Source: an uncultured Paracoccus sp. (GTDB lineage: Bacteria > Pseudomonadota > Alphaproteobacteria > Rhodobacterales > Rhodobacteraceae). Taken from it: DNA of 64,000 bases. Shown piece by piece: positions 8,628 through 21,045 of this stretch (positions are counted from its first letter, which is position 1; each line of letters begins with the position of its first letter). Location: positions 62,001 through 126,000 of the forward strand of contig NZ_CANMEH010000002.1 of assembly GCF_947496875.1 (NCBI RefSeq), in the 5' to 3' direction. A program made the translations under genes and the position numbers. The notes beneath the pieces were generated by a model. It ran no database searches and was not told the DNA's origin. It saw only the letters and a program-made list of their open reading frames with translations.

Positions 8628-9571
8628 CGACGGCCCGTCTGCGCGTCACCTTCGCCGGGCCCCATGTCTCGTACCAGGACGGGGGTCGTCCCGGTCTGCT
8701 GCGGTTCGGGGTGCCGGAGTCCGGTCCGATGGACGGTCTGGCCCATGCGGCCGCCAATCTCGCGGTCGGCAATCCGGCGGATGCGACCGCCATCGAGATC
8801 TCGCCCGCCGGGCTGACCATCGAATGCGTTGACGGGGGTGTCACCTTCGCCGTCGCCGGTGGCGGGTTCGTCGTGGATCACGCCGGCACCCGGTCCGGGG
8901 GCTGGGAGGTGCGCACCCTCCGGCCCGGCGAAACCCTGCAGGTCCAGCGGGGTCACTGGGGCAGCTGGACCTATCTGGCGCTGGCCGGCCGGATCGAGGC
9001 GGCCGAATGGCTGGGCCACACGGCGACACACACCACCTCGGGGTTCGGCGGCGGCCTGCTGGAAAGCGGTGGCGAGATCGTCATCCGTGACAGCCGCATC
9101 AGCCCCGAACGGGAACGTCGCTTCCCCTGCCCGGTCCTCGCCCGGGCCCAGTCGACCGCGCGGGTCGTGCTTGGGCCGCAGTTGCACCGTGTGCAGCCCG
9201 AGGCAGTCGCCGCGTTGTTGACCGGCGCGCACACGCTGTCGGATTCCTATGACCGGATGGGGGTTCGGCTGCGCGGCCCGGCGCTGGCGATCGCCGACGC
9301 CCTGTCCATCCCGTCGGAGCCGATTGTCGCCGGCTCGATCCAGGTGGCCGGGGACGGGGTGGCGACGCTGCTGCTGCGCGATCACCAGACGACCGGCGGC
9401 TATCCCAAGATCGCCACCGTCCTGGCGGCGGACCTGGACCGGGTGGTGCAGTTGCGCCCGCGCGACCGCATCACTTTTCAGGCCGTTGGGGCGGATCGGG
9501 CAATCCAGATCGCCCGGCTGCATGCGCAACGGTGCGCCGCCTATCTCGGCACGATCTCGACGCCGAACTGA
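8624..9571 (+). CDS. pxpC: 5-oxoprolinase-like subunit C (KipA / allophanate hydrolase subunit 2 family)
   Basis: This 315-aa protein belongs to the AHS2 family, which pairs with PxpB. Visible family features are YQDGGRPGLLRFGVPESGPMD near residues 15-35, ANLAVGNPADATAIEI shortly after, and the C-terminal DSYDRMGVRLRGPAL with TTGGYPKIATVLAADL. The last segment is a strong KipA signature. The length is normal. It is the last gene of the pxp operon, and the next gene (cbbY) converges on it. In Bacillus the homologous KipI/KipA pair modulates sporulation kinase KinA, but proteobacterial versions act in 5-oxoproline metabolism. Confidence 0.85.
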   Translation: MTTARLRVTFAGPHVSYQDGGRPGLLRFGVPESGPMDGLAHAAANLAVGNPADATAIEISPAGLTIECVDGGVTFAVAGGGFVVDHAGTRSGGWEVRTLRPGETLQVQRGHWGSWTYLALAGRIEAAEWLGHTATHTTSGFGGGLLESGGEIVIRDSRISPERERRFPCPVLARAQSTARVVLGPQLHRVQPEAVAALLTGAHTLSDSYDRMGVRLRGPALAIADALSIPSEPIVAGSIQVAGDGVATLLLRDHQTTGGYPKIATVLAADLDRVVQLRPRDRITFQAVGADRAIQIARLHAQRCAAYLGTISTPN

Positions 9572-9582
9572 CGCGGGCCACT

Positions 9583-9607
9583 CGCGCGGCCGGAGGAAGG
9601 CCGCGCG
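9583..9607. terminator. Stem-loop between convergent pxpC and cbbY
   Basis: A perfect 9-bp stem (CGCGCGGCC at 9583-9591 with GGCCGCGCG at 9599-9607) encloses a 7-base loop. It sits between two converging genes, where a bidirectional terminator is expected. No run of T follows on either strand, so it may rely on another factor. Confidence 0.4.
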
Positions 9608-9678
9608 GCAGATGCACGAACCTGCTCAGGCCGCGGAACTGACCGGTCACGGCATTCGCAATAGTGGCGTGCAGTCCG

Positions 9679-10380
9679 CTACGCTGTTTCGCGCACCAAC
9701 AGCGCCCTCAGCGCGTCGATGTCGGTGATCTGGTCGAAGCCGTCGATCAGCACCGCGTCCGGAGGGAATGCGTCGCCCTGCGTGTAGGTCGCGGGGCTGA
9801 CGACACAGGCCAGCCCGGCGGCGCGAGCCGAGGCGAGCCCGTTCAGCGAATCCTCCAGCGCAACCGCCTCGGGCGCGGCGACGCCCAGCCGCTCCAGCGC
9901 GAGCAGGTAGACGTCCGGCGCGGGTTTCTTTGCATCCACCTCGTCTCCTGCGGCGATGGCATCGAAGACCTGATCGGCGGGCTGCCCCATCGTGGCGCGG
10001 ATCAGCGCTTCGATATTGGGGCGGCTGGTGGTGGTGGCGATTGCCAGTTTCAGACCTGCGTTCCGTCCCGCTTCGATCAGGCGCAGGATGCCCGGGCGCA
10101 ACGTGATCTCACCCTTGGACATCAGTTCGGTGAAGCGGTCCGTCTTGGCGCGGTGCAGGTCGGGGATGTCGTGGTGATCCGCCGCGACACCCAGATGATC
10201 GGTCAGATAGTGGGCGATCCGTTCCTTTCCCCCGGTGACGCGCAGCAGCTCGCGATAGGTGGGCTGGTCCCACTCCCATCCCAACCCCTGCGCGGCGAAG
10301 GTATCGTTGAAGGCACGGCGGTGCAGTTCCTCGGTTTCGGCCAGCGTCCCGTCGACGTCGAAGATGAGCGCGCGCAGCAT
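9679..10380 (-). CDS. cbbY: HAD-family phosphatase CbbY
   Basis: In red-type RubisCO organisms CbbY dephosphorylates xylulose-1,5-bisphosphate, a misfire product that inhibits RubisCO. The 233-aa protein shows all HAD motifs: the nucleophile pair in FDVDGTLAET (Asp8, Asp10), TTTSRPN, KKPAPDVYLLAL and ALEDSLNG. The cap domain after residue 15 (ELHRRAFNDTF) is of the CbbY/beta-phosphoglucomutase type. It is the last gene of the cbb operon and its start overlaps the end of rpe by one base. Phosphoglycolate phosphatase (CbbZ) is the alternative, but the motif spacing and residues match CbbY better. Confidence 0.88.
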   Translation of the reverse strand: MLRALIFDVDGTLAETEELHRRAFNDTFAAQGLGWEWDQPTYRELLRVTGGKERIAHYLTDHLGVAADHHDIPDLHRAKTDRFTELMSKGEITLRPGILRLIEAGRNAGLKLAIATTTSRPNIEALIRATMGQPADQVFDAIAAGDEVDAKKPAPDVYLLALERLGVAAPEAVALEDSLNGLASARAAGLACVVSPATYTQGDAFPPDAVLIDGFDQITDIDALRALLVRETA

Positions 10381-11069
10381 CAGGCCAACGCCCCTTCTGC
10401 CGCCTGCCTGATGGCGCAGATGTTCTCGCCATAAGGTGCGCTGTTCGAGACCGAGCCGCCGCGGAACACGGCCGAACCCGCGACCAGCACATCGGCGCCC
10501 GCGGCAGCCACCAGCGGCGCGGTGCCCGGATCGACGCCGCCGTCGATTTCGATGTGGATCTCGCGGTCGCCGATCATCTCGCGCAGACGCCGGATCTTGG
10601 CCGTCATGTCCAGGAATTTCTGCCCGCCATAGCCTGGGTTCACCGTCATCACGCAGACCAGGTCGGCAAGGTCCAGCAGATGCGCCACCGACTCGGCCGG
10701 GGTCCCGGGATTCAGTGCAACGCCGGCCTTCTTGCCGGCCGCGCGGATGGCCTGCAGCGTGCGATGGATATGCGGCCCGGCCTCGACATGCGCGGTGATG
10801 ATGTCCGCGCCTGCGTCGGCGAATGCCTGGATGTAGGGGTCAACCGGCGCAATCATCAGGTGAACGTCCATCACCGTGCCGACATGCTTGCGAAAGGCCG
10901 CAACCGCGGGCGGACCGAAGGTCAGGTTCGGCACGAAATGCCCGTCCATGACGTCGACATGGACCCAGTCGGCGCCTTGCGCCTCGATCGCCTGGATCTC
11001 GCGGCCGAAATCGGCGAAATCGGCGGACAGGATCGACGGCGCGATCTTGATCTTGCGGTCGAATGTCAT
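10380..11069 (-). CDS. rpe: Ribulose-phosphate 3-epimerase
   Basis: The enzyme (called CbbE in cbb operons) interconverts xylulose 5-phosphate and ribulose 5-phosphate in RuBP regeneration. The 229-aa product starts with the family N-terminus [15 protein letters not shown] and contains [20 protein letters not shown](A)PVDPYI-type segments, [10 protein letters not shown] and [12 protein letters not shown]. The ATG at 11069 has an AAGGAA ribosome site 7 bp upstream and matches the family start. An ATG five codons earlier (11084) overlaps the cbbX stop as ATGA and is the alternative. Placing the epimerase between cbbX and cbbY ties carbon regeneration to the RubisCO maintenance genes. Confidence 0.94.
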   Translation of the reverse strand: MTFDRKIKIAPSILSADFADFGREIQAIEAQGADWVHVDVMDGHFVPNLTFGPPAVAAFRKHVGTVMDVHLMIAPVDPYIQAFADAGADIITAHVEAGPHIHRTLQAIRAAGKKAGVALNPGTPAESVAHLLDLADLVCVMTVNPGYGGQKFLDMTAKIRRLREMIGDREIHIEIDGGVDPGTAPLVAAAGADVLVAGSAVFRGGSVSNSAPYGENICAIRQAAEGALA

Positions 11070-11080
11070 GTCGGGTTCCT

Positions 11081-12022
11081 TCATGCGTTGTCGTACTGGA
11101 GGTCCTGCACGCGCTCGCGCTCACGGCTGCCATCCGGGTCGAGCCCGCCCGAAAACACGCGGCTGGCACGCAGGTCGGGTTCGGTGATGGTGGACAGATC
11201 GTCGGCCGAGACCCGCCCCTGTTGCGAGAACAGCCGGTTCGCCTGACGCAGCCGGGCCCGGTCCAGCGCGTTCCGGATCGACCGCGCGTTGGCAAAGTGC
11301 GGCTGTGCCCGGCGCAGGCCGACATATTCGGCCATCGCCGCCTGGGCGGCCGGGTCGAAACGATAGCCTTGCGCGTCCAGCATCGACTCGGCGATACGGC
11401 CCAGCTCCTCGTCGCTGTAATCGGGAAAGTCGATGTGATGGGCGATCCGTGACCGGAACCCGGGATTGGCGGCAAAGAACCTGTCCATGCGATCGGCATA
11501 GCCGGCCATGATGACGACCAGATCATCGCGGTTGTTTTCCATGACCTGCAGCAGGATCTCGATCGCTTCCTGCCCGTAATCGCGTTCGTTGTCGGGCTTG
11601 TAAAGGTAATACGCCTCGTCGATGAACAGCACGCCGCCCATCGCCTTTTTCAGCACCTCCTTGGTCTTCGGGGCGGTGTGGCCGATGTACTGGCCGACCA
11701 GATCGTCGCGCGTCACGTTGACCAGGTGGCCCTTGCGGACATAGCCGAGGCGATGCAGCAGCCCGGCCATCTTTTGCGCGACGGTTGTCTTGCCGGTCCC
11801 CGGGTTGCCGGTGAACGACATGTGCAGCGTGGGGGTCTCGTGGCTCAGCCCCAGCCGCGTGCGGGCGCGGTCGACCAGCAGCAGGGCCGCGGTTTCGCGG
11901 ATGCGCTGCTTGACCGGGGCAAGGCCGATCAGTTCCCGGTCCAGCTCGTCAAGAACCTCGCGGACGCCCGATTCCTCGTACTCGGCCCGCAGATCGATGC
12001 TCGTGGGGGTGGTCTGGTCCAT
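11081..12022 (-). CDS. cbbX: Red-type RubisCO activase CbbX
   Basis: CbbX is an AAA+ hexameric ATPase that remodels inhibited red-type RubisCO by pulling on the C-terminal tail of the large subunit. The 313-aa protein has Walker A GNPGTGKT at residues 72-79, Walker [11 protein letters not shown] from 131, and the pore-loop region [10 protein letters not shown]. Arginine-finger candidates lie in [14 protein letters not shown]. The ATG at 12022 has an AAGGAAG site upstream; an open frame extends to 12142 but those 40 residues overlap cbbS and do not match the family. It sits directly after cbbLS, as in other form IC operons. Confidence 0.95.
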   Translation of the reverse strand: MDQTTPTSIDLRAEYEESGVREVLDELDRELIGLAPVKQRIRETAALLLVDRARTRLGLSHETPTLHMSFTGNPGTGKTTVAQKMAGLLHRLGYVRKGHLVNVTRDDLVGQYIGHTAPKTKEVLKKAMGGVLFIDEAYYLYKPDNERDYGQEAIEILLQVMENNRDDLVVIMAGYADRMDRFFAANPGFRSRIAHHIDFPDYSDEELGRIAESMLDAQGYRFDPAAQAAMAEYVGLRRAQPHFANARSIRNALDRARLRQANRLFSQQGRVSADDLSTITEPDLRASRVFSGGLDPDGSRERERVQDLQYDNA

Positions 12023-12098
12023 GGGCGGTGTCTTCCTTGCTGAACGGTCATGCTGGCGGATGGCGGGCGCGTGTAGGCGCCCGCCATGGTCTTCTGCG

Positions 12099-12488
12099 TC
12101 AGCGCGCGACCTCGTGGGTGTAGCGGATCGACCGCCCGTCAACCTCGGTCCGGCGCATGATGATCTCCGGCTCGACCTTGGGGCGGTTGACGATGAAGGA
12201 CATCGTCACCGTCTCGAACCCGCGGGTCGAGTCGAAGGCGTTCATGCGGATGTACTTGTCGCCATGTGCCTTGCGGCAGTCGTCAAGCTCCATCATCACG
12301 CCCTTGGCGTCCTTCAGGTCGAACATCGGGTTGCCCCACATCTCCCAGAAGATGTTCCGCGGGTGCGGCTCGTCGGTGTATTCGATGCCGACCGCCCAGT
12401 CGCGGGACAGGCAGTATTCGACCTGCGCGGTGATCTCCTCGTCGGTGAGGTCGGGCAGGAAGCTGAAGCAGCCCTGAGTGTTACGCAT
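12099..12488 (-). CDS. cbbS: RubisCO small subunit, form I red type
   Basis: This is the small subunit of hexadecameric RubisCO. The 129-aa product opens with [19 protein letters not shown] and includes [23 protein letters not shown] and [12 protein letters not shown], all standard small-subunit features. The long C-terminal tail (from about residue 100, [17 protein letters not shown]) forms the extra beta-hairpin typical of red-type enzymes. The ATG at 12488 lies 10 bp after the cbbL stop and has a GGGGG-containing ribosome site; a start 12 codons further up would lie within cbbL. Confidence 0.97.
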   Translation of the reverse strand: MRNTQGCFSFLPDLTDEEITAQVEYCLSRDWAVGIEYTDEPHPRNIFWEMWGNPMFDLKDAKGVMMELDDCRKAHGDKYIRMNAFDSTRGFETVTMSFIVNRPKVEPEIIMRRTEVDGRSIRYTHEVAR

Positions 12489-12498
12489 GTGATCCCCC

Positions 12499-15068
<2,570 letters not shown>

Positions 15069-15075
15069 GGTTTCG

Positions 15076-17079
15076 TCACTCCCTGATCAGGTTGCGGGCG
15101 GCATCAGCCACGGCCGTGGCCGTGATGCCGAAGTGCTTGTAAAGCGCCGGGGCCGGGGCGGACGCGCCAAAGCCGGTCATCCCGACAAAGGCATCCGAGG
15201 TGCGCAGCATCGGCCCATCCCATCCCTGCCGGATCGCCGCCTCGACCCCGACGCGCGGGACCTCGCCGAGAACCGCGGCGCGATAGTCATCGGGCTGGTC
15301 GGCGAACGCCTCGAAGCTGGGGGCGCTGACCACGGCCGCGCGGATGCCATCGGCTTCCAGCGCCTCGGCCGCGGCCAGCGCGATCTCGACCTCGGACCCG
15401 GTGCCGATCAGCGTGATCTGCCGGTCGCCCGGGTCGCGCAGCAGATAGGCGCCGCGCGCCGTCAGGTTCTCGTCCGCCGCATCGCGGACCGTCGGCAGGT
15501 TCTGCCGCGACAGGACCAGAAGCGTCGGGTGATCGGTGGCGGACATCGCGATTTCCCACGCCTCGGCGGTTTCCACCGCGTCGGCCGGACGGATCACCAT
15601 CAGGTTCGGAATGGCGCGCAGCGAGGCGACATGCTCGACCGGCTGATGCGTGGGTCCATCCTCACCAAGACCGATGGAATCGTGGGTCATCACGTAGGTG
15701 ACCGGCACACCCATCAGGGCCGACAGGCGGATCGCCGGGCGGCAGTAATCGGCAAACGCCAGGAATGTGCCGCCATAGGGGCGGAAGCCGCCATGCAGCG
15801 CGATCCCGTTCATCGCCGCGGCCATGCCGTGTTCGCGGATGCCATAGTGGATGTAGTCGCCACCATAGTCGCTGCGCGTCACCGGCCGCATGTCGCGTGT
15901 GCGGGTCAGGTTGGATCCGGTCAGGTCCGCCGAACCGCCAACCGTGTCGGTCAGCGCCTCGTTGACCACCCCCAGCGCCATTTCGGACGCCCTCCGGGTT
16001 GCCACCTTGGGCCGCTCGCTCAGCAGCTTTGCCTTGTAGTCGGCCATCGCGCCGGTCAGCCGGTCACGCCCATCGCGCGCCTCGGCTGCGTCGAACGCCG
16101 CCCTGTGCGGCGACGCATCGTGGCGCGCCTGCCATGCGGCCCGCGCCTCTGCCCCGCGAGCGGCGATGGCGCGCCATCCGTCATAGACTTCGGGCGCGAT
16201 CACGAAGGGTTCGTGCGCCCATTCCAGATAGCCCCGCGCCGCGGTGATCTCGTCGGCGCCCAGCGGCGCGCCGTGGACGTCATGGCCGCCCTGCTTGGTG
16301 GGCGCGCCCCAGCCGATGATCGACCGGCAGGCGATCAGCGAAGGCCGCGGATCGTTCCGGGCTTCCTCGATCGCGGCTGCGATCTCTTCGGGTTCATGCG
16401 CGTCGCAGGCCAGCGTGTGCCACCCGCACGCGGCGAACCGCGCCAACTGGTCGGTCGAGGTGGACAGTTCGGTCGAGCCGTCGATGGTGATCTTGTTGTC
16501 GTCCCACAGAACGATCATCCGGCCAAGTCCGAGGTGGCCGGCCATGTCGATCGCCTCGTGGCTGATCCCCTCCATCAGGCAGCCGTCGCCGGCGATGACA
16601 TAGGTCCAGTGATCGACCAGATCGTCGTCATAGCGCGCGTTGGCCATCCGCTCGGCCAGCGCCATGCCGACCGCCGTCGCCAGCCCCTGCCCCAGGGGCC
16701 CCGTGGTGACCTCGATCCCCTCGGCGTGACCGTATTCGGGGTGACCCGCCGTTCGCGAGCCCAACTGGCGGAACTGCTGCAGTTCCTCGATCGGCATGTC
16801 GGCATAGCCGAGCAGGTGGTTGATCGCATAAAGCAGCATCGATCCGTGCCCGGCCGACAGCACGAAGCGGTCGCGGTCGGGCCATTTCGGATCGGCGGGG
16901 TCGATCGCCATGAAGCGGTCGAACAGCACCGTCGCCACATCTGCCATGCCCATCGGCATGCCGGGATGGCCGCTGTTGGCCTGCTGCACCGCATCCATGG
17001 CCAGGGCACGGATGGCATTCGCCATGGCCCGTTCGGCCATCGTCACCTTGTAGGTCTTGGGCGTCACCTGATGGTTCAT
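15076..17079 (-). CDS. cbbT: Transketolase
   Basis: This thiamine diphosphate enzyme transfers two-carbon units in RuBP regeneration. The 667-aa length is standard. Motifs include [20 protein letters not shown] near the start, [17 protein letters not shown], the ThDP-binding block [13 protein letters not shown] with [14 protein letters not shown], and the pyrimidine-domain IRYGIREH-like segment [15 protein letters not shown], followed by [22 protein letters not shown]. It is preceded immediately by cbbP and followed by cbbA. Confidence 0.97.
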   Translation of the reverse strand: MNHQVTPKTYKVTMAERAMANAIRALAMDAVQQANSGHPGMPMGMADVATVLFDRFMAIDPADPKWPDRDRFVLSAGHGSMLLYAINHLLGYADMPIEELQQFRQLGSRTAGHPEYGHAEGIEVTTGPLGQGLATAVGMALAERMANARYDDDLVDHWTYVIAGDGCLMEGISHEAIDMAGHLGLGRMIVLWDDNKITIDGSTELSTSTDQLARFAACGWHTLACDAHEPEEIAAAIEEARNDPRPSLIACRSIIGWGAPTKQGGHDVHGAPLGADEITAARGYLEWAHEPFVIAPEVYDGWRAIAARGAEARAAWQARHDASPHRAAFDAAEARDGRDRLTGAMADYKAKLLSERPKVATRRASEMALGVVNEALTDTVGGSADLTGSNLTRTRDMRPVTRSDYGGDYIHYGIREHGMAAAMNGIALHGGFRPYGGTFLAFADYCRPAIRLSALMGVPVTYVMTHDSIGLGEDGPTHQPVEHVASLRAIPNLMVIRPADAVETAEAWEIAMSATDHPTLLVLSRQNLPTVRDAADENLTARGAYLLRDPGDRQITLIGTGSEVEIALAAAEALEADGIRAAVVSAPSFEAFADQPDDYRAAVLGEVPRVGVEAAIRQGWDGPMLRTSDAFVGMTGFGASAPAPALYKHFGITATAVADAARNLIRE

Positions 17080-17083
17080 TGCT

Positions 17084-17956
17084 TCACGCCTTTCGTGCAG
17101 TTTCGACCAGCCGCATGATCAGCGGGGTCAGGATCAGCTGCATCGCCAGATCCAGCTTGTTGCCGGGCACCACGATCGAGTTTGCGCGGCTCATCCACGA
17201 CCCGTGGATCATCGCGGTGAGATAGGCGAAATCGATCCCGCGCGGGTTCCTGAAGCGGATGACAACCAGGCTCTCATCGGCGGTCGGGATCCAGCGCGCG
17301 ACAAACGGGTTCGACGTATCGACGACCGGGACCCGCTGGAAGTTAATGTCGGTTTCGGTGAACTGGGGCGTGATGACGTGGATGTAGTCATACATCCGGC
17401 GCAGGATCACGTCGGTGACCGCCTCGGTCGAATACCCCCGGCTGGCGCGATCGCGGTGGATCTTCTGGATCCATTCCAGATTGATGACCGGAACCACCCC
17501 GATCTTCAGATCGGCCTGGCCCGCGATGTCGATGTCGGCCGTCTTTACCGAGCCGTGCAGGCCCTCGTAGAACAGCAGGTCCGAGCCCGGTTCCAGGTCG
17601 CGCCACTCGGTGAAATTTCCCGGGGGAACCCCGAACCGCTCGGCCTCGGCATCGTCGTGCACATAGTTGCGGGTCTTTCCGCTACCGGTTTCCCCGTAGC
17701 TGCGGAACACGTCTTCCAGGATCTTCAGTTCGTTGGCATTGACCGAAAAATGCGAGAAGCTGTGCTCGCCCGCCTCGGTCCGCCGCTGCAGTTCCGCCTT
17801 CATCTCGGCGCGGTTGAACCTATGGAAGGCGTCACCTTCGATCGAGACGGCCGTGATGCCCTCCCGACGGAAGATCTGGTCGAAGGTGTGCTTGACCGTC
17901 GAGGTTCCCGCGCCGGAACTGCCGGTGACCGAGATGATGGGATGCTTCTTGCTCAT
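17084..17956 (-). CDS. cbbP: Phosphoribulokinase
   Basis: The enzyme makes the RubisCO substrate ribulose 1,5-bisphosphate from ribulose 5-phosphate and ATP. The 290-aa proteobacterial-type protein has its P-loop at residues 11-21 ([11 protein letters not shown]), a substrate region including [11 protein letters not shown], and [16 protein letters not shown] further on. The length agrees with the octameric bacterial class. It lies between cbbF and cbbT with short gaps (9 and 4 bp). Confidence 0.97.
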   Translation of the reverse strand: MSKKHPIISVTGSSGAGTSTVKHTFDQIFRREGITAVSIEGDAFHRFNRAEMKAELQRRTEAGEHSFSHFSVNANELKILEDVFRSYGETGSGKTRNYVHDDAEAERFGVPPGNFTEWRDLEPGSDLLFYEGLHGSVKTADIDIAGQADLKIGVVPVINLEWIQKIHRDRASRGYSTEAVTDVILRRMYDYIHVITPQFTETDINFQRVPVVDTSNPFVARWIPTADESLVVIRFRNPRGIDFAYLTAMIHGSWMSRANSIVVPGNKLDLAMQLILTPLIMRLVETARKA

Positions 17957-17965
17957 CGAACATTC

Positions 17966-18979
17966 CTACTGGCGGAACAGGCCGCGATTTCCGAACAGCG
18001 CGCCGACTTCCTCGCCGGGCAGGTCGTAATAGGCGGCGACACGGTGAACCTTGTCGGCCGTGCCGAAGACGAACGGGGTGCGTTCGTGCAGCGACTGCGG
18101 GACCCGGTCGAGGATGCGGTCGCTGCCGTCCGTCGCGACCCCGCCCGCCTGTTCGACCAGCATCGCGATCGGCGCGCATTCATAGACATGGCGCAGGCGG
18201 CCGCGCTCATAGCCTTTGCGCGAGTCGCGCGGATACAGGAAGATGCCGCCCCGGGTGATGATCCGATGCGTTTCCGCCACCAGCGACGCGATCCAGCGCA
18301 TGTTGAAGTTCTTTTCGCGCGGGCCGGTGTCACCGGCGATGCAGTCGTCGATATAGGCCCGCACCGGCTTGTCCCAGTGGCGATAGTTGGACGCGTTGAT
18401 GGCGAACTCGCTGGCGTTCTGGGGGATCGTCATGGGCGGGTGCACCGGCTCGAAGCGCCGGGTCTGCGGGTCGAGGACATACATCATGGTGCCATGACCG
18501 ATGCTGACGACCAGCGCGGTCTGCGGCCCGAAGATGATGTAGCCCGCGGCGAGCTGGTCGGTGCCGGCCCGCAGGAACGATGCCTGGGAATCGTCCAGCG
18601 CAGGCATAACCGAGAAGATCGTTCCGATCGACACGTTGACGTCGATGTTCGACGACCCGTCCAGCGGGTCGATGGCCAGCGCCAGCGTGCCGCGGGGGTT
18701 CAGTTCGCAGACGTCTTCGCGTTCTTCCGAGGCATACCAGCGGACCGGGCCATCCTGCAGCGCAGCCGCGAACTCCTCATCGGCGATCAGGTCCAGTTCC
18801 TTCTGGGTGTCGCCGCCGCTGTTGCTGCCGACCGCGCCGGCGAGATCACCACCAAGCGGTCCGCGTGCAATCCGGCGTGACAGGTCGCGGCCCACCATGC
18901 ACAGTGTTGCGATGACCTGGCGGAGATCGGCCGAGGCCTGCAGCCCGTCCAGTCCGATGTCGTTGCCCTGCTGTGTCAT
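17966..18979 (-). CDS. cbbF: Class I fructose-1,6-bisphosphatase
   Basis: The enzyme removes a phosphate from fructose (and probably sedoheptulose) bisphosphate, an irreversible step of the Calvin cycle. The 337-aa protein has the metal-binding motif [13 protein letters not shown] around residues 103-115, YASEERED for the metal-binding acids, and [17 protein letters not shown] near the substrate site. It is the first gene of the cbb operon, 94 bp from the divergent cbbR, and has a GGGAGAGAG ribosome site just before the ATG. Confidence 0.96.
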   Translation of the reverse strand: MTQQGNDIGLDGLQASADLRQVIATLCMVGRDLSRRIARGPLGGDLAGAVGSNSGGDTQKELDLIADEEFAAALQDGPVRWYASEEREDVCELNPRGTLALAIDPLDGSSNIDVNVSIGTIFSVMPALDDSQASFLRAGTDQLAAGYIIFGPQTALVVSIGHGTMMYVLDPQTRRFEPVHPPMTIPQNASEFAINASNYRHWDKPVRAYIDDCIAGDTGPREKNFNMRWIASLVAETHRIITRGGIFLYPRDSRKGYERGRLRHVYECAPIAMLVEQAGGVATDGSDRILDRVPQSLHERTPFVFGTADKVHRVAAYYDLPGEEVGALFGNRGLFRQ

Positions 18980-19025
18980 CGCTCTCTCCCGGTGCGAATC
19001 TGTGACTTGAAGATGACGCAGCCGG

Positions 19026-19050
19026 ATCGTAAGATAAATTTAATTAACAC
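19026..19050. promoter_or_regulatory. Putative CbbR operator / shared cbbF-cbbR promoter region
   Basis: The 94-bp gap between cbbF and cbbR contains an AT-rich patch in otherwise GC-rich DNA. Two overlapping TNA-N7/8-TNA patterns are visible: TAA at 19030-19032 with TAA at 19041-19043 (N8), and TAA at 19035-19037 with TAA at 19045-19047 (N7). This matches the general LysR-type/CbbR recognition pattern. No convincing -35/-10 pair could be fixed on either strand. Confidence 0.55.
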
Positions 19051-19073
19051 GAACACTGGTTCGGGATAAATGA

Positions 19074-20027
19074 ATGAAGCGGCTCCACACCCTGACCCTC
19101 AAGCAGCTTCGCGCTCTCCGCGCCGTCACTGAACAGCGGTCGATCAGCGGCGCGGGCGAGCAGCTCGGCCTCACGCCGCCCGCGGTCCACAGCCAGCTGA
19201 AGATCCTCGAGGATCATCTCGGCGCCGCGGTCATCTATCGCGAGGGCATCCACGCCTTTCAGCCCACGCCGGTCGGCGCGGTGCTGCTGTCGGCCTTTCG
19301 CAGGGCGGACTCGGCGTTCCAGGCCGCGTTCGACCAGATCGATGCGCTCTTGGAGGGGCGCGCGGGACAGGTCGTGCTGGCGGCGGTTTCGACCGGAAAG
19401 TATTTTGCGCCGCGGCTCGTCGCGCGTCTGCGCAAGGACCGGCCCGACATCGCGGTCAATCTGCGGGTCGGGAATCGCGACTGGATCATCTCCGCGCTCA
19501 ACGACGGCACCATCGACCTGGCGATCATGGGGCGGCCGCCGCGCCAGCCCGAGGTGACGGCCACGGATTTGGGGCCGCATCCCCATGTCCTCATCGCGCC
19601 GCCCGATCACCCGCTGGCCCGCCATGCCGAAGTGCCCCCCCAGGCGGTGCTGGGGGAGACGATCATCCTGCGCGAGCCGGGGTCGGGAACGCGCCTGCTG
19701 ACCCAACGTTTCCTCGACCGGCTGGGCGAGGGACAATCGTACCAGCAGATCGAGATGGATTCGAATGAGACGATCAAGCAGGCGGTCATGGCCGGCCTGG
19801 GGATCGCCATCATCTCGGCCCACACGGTGACGGATGAACTGCAGGCCGGCCGACTGGTCGCCCTGCGCCGCCCGGACCTGCCGATCATGCGACGCTGGTA
19901 CCTCATGCACCGCAGCGACAGCCCCCCGGAAGGGGCGGCGCTGACGGTCTGGCAGGACGTGCTGTCCTATCGTGGCGCGTTTCTGCCGAACTACACGCAG
20001 CGGCCGGCCGGTTCACCGGCGCAGTAG
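19074..20027 (+). CDS. cbbR: LysR-type transcriptional regulator CbbR
   Basis: CbbR activates cbb operons in response to metabolites such as RuBP. The 317-aa protein has an N-terminal winged helix (residues about 5-65: TLKQLRALRAVTEQRSISGAGEQLGLTPPAVHSQLK) and a C-terminal periplasmic-binding-like effector domain with LIAPPDHPLA and REPGSGTR. It is divergent from cbbF, the classic arrangement. An ATG at 19070 is out of frame; ATG 19074 gives the family start. It presumably represses itself and activates the operon from the shared gap. Confidence 0.94.
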   Translation: MKRLHTLTLKQLRALRAVTEQRSISGAGEQLGLTPPAVHSQLKILEDHLGAAVIYREGIHAFQPTPVGAVLLSAFRRADSAFQAAFDQIDALLEGRAGQVVLAAVSTGKYFAPRLVARLRKDRPDIAVNLRVGNRDWIISALNDGTIDLAIMGRPPRQPEVTATDLGPHPHVLIAPPDHPLARHAEVPPQAVLGETIILREPGSGTRLLTQRFLDRLGEGQSYQQIEMDSNETIKQAVMAGLGIAIISAHTVTDELQAGRLVALRRPDLPIMRRWYLMHRSDSPPEGAALTVWQDVLSYRGAFLPNYTQRPAGSPAQ

Positions 20028-20106
20028 GTGTAACCGGACCGCTACGGGCAGTCTGCGGGACAAGCGCCGCGCGCGCCCGTCCGATCGGCCGGTTGCGGAG
20101 GACCCA

Positions 20107-21042
20107 TCAGAACCCGAGATCGTCGGTGCCTTTCAGGGTCAGGATTTCGCGCGCTTCCTCTGGGGTGGCGATCTCCAGCCCCAGCCCTTCGATGATCTGA
20201 CGGACCAGGCGCACCTGCACGGCGTTGGTTTCGGCCAGCTTGCCCGGCCCGGCCCACAGAGAATCTTCCAGACCAACCCGCACATGCCCGCCCATCGCCG
20301 CCGCCATTGCCGCAATGGGCAGCTGGTTGCGACCGGCCCCCAGCACCGACCAGCGGTAATCGTCGCCGAACAGGCGATCCGCGGTGCGTTTCATGTGCAT
20401 GACATCGTCGGGGTGGCCGCCGATCCCGCCCATCAGCCCGAACACCGTCTGGATGAACAGCGGACCCTTGACGACGCCGCGATCGTAGAAATGCTTGAGG
20501 TTGTAGAGATGCGAGGTGTCGTAGCACTCGAACTCGAACCGGGTGCCGTTGGCGCCCAGGTCCGTCATCACCTTTTCCAGGTCGCCGAAGGTGTTGCGGA
20601 AGACGATGTCGCGGTTCCCCAGGTAGTCGCGTTCCCACTGGTGCTGCAGCTTGCCCTCGAAGCGGTCGAGCATCGGGAACAGGCCGAAATTCATCGTCCC
20701 CATGTTCATCGACGCGACCTCGGGCCGATAGACCGCCGCAGGACGCATCCGTTCCTCGATCGTCATGGTCGGGGCGCCGCCGGTGGTCAGGTTCACCACC
20801 ACGGGCGAACGCTGCTTGATGATCTGCAGGAACGGCCGGAACGCCTCGGGTGACTGGTCCGGGCTTCCGTCTTCGGGGTTGCGCGCGTGCAGATGGACGA
20901 TGGCGGCGCCGGCTTCGGCGGCACCGATCGCCGCCTCGGCGATCTCGGATGCGGTGACCGGCAGATGCGGTGACATCGAGGGCGTGTGAATCGCCCCGGT
21001 CACGGCGCAGGTGATGATCGTCTTGCGGGGAGGCTTGGCCAT
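20107..21042 (-). CDS. Beta-keto acid cleavage enzyme (BKACE, DUF849 family)
   Basis: BKACE enzymes condense a beta-keto acid with acetyl-CoA and cleave it to acetoacetate and a new acyl-CoA. The 311-aa TIM-barrel protein opens with the family TCAVTGAIHTPSMSPHLPVT, then AGAAIVHLHARNPEDGSPD with the zinc-binding HxH, NLTTGGAPTMTIEERM, ASMNMGTMNFGLF and GHVRVGLEDSLWAG. Family members act on 3-keto-5-aminohexanoate, dehydrocarnitine and others; the residues visible here do not fix the substrate. It lies 3 bp after the 3-hydroxyacid dehydrogenase and ends the ABC importer operon, so it probably acts on that enzyme's keto product. Confidence 0.87.
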   Translation of the reverse strand: MAKPPRKTIITCAVTGAIHTPSMSPHLPVTASEIAEAAIGAAEAGAAIVHLHARNPEDGSPDQSPEAFRPFLQIIKQRSPVVVNLTTGGAPTMTIEERMRPAAVYRPEVASMNMGTMNFGLFPMLDRFEGKLQHQWERDYLGNRDIVFRNTFGDLEKVMTDLGANGTRFEFECYDTSHLYNLKHFYDRGVVKGPLFIQTVFGLMGGIGGHPDDVMHMKRTADRLFGDDYRWSVLGAGRNQLPIAAMAAAMGGHVRVGLEDSLWAGPGKLAETNAVQVRLVRQIIEGLGLEIATPEEAREILTLKGTDDLGF

Positions 21043-21045
21043 GGG

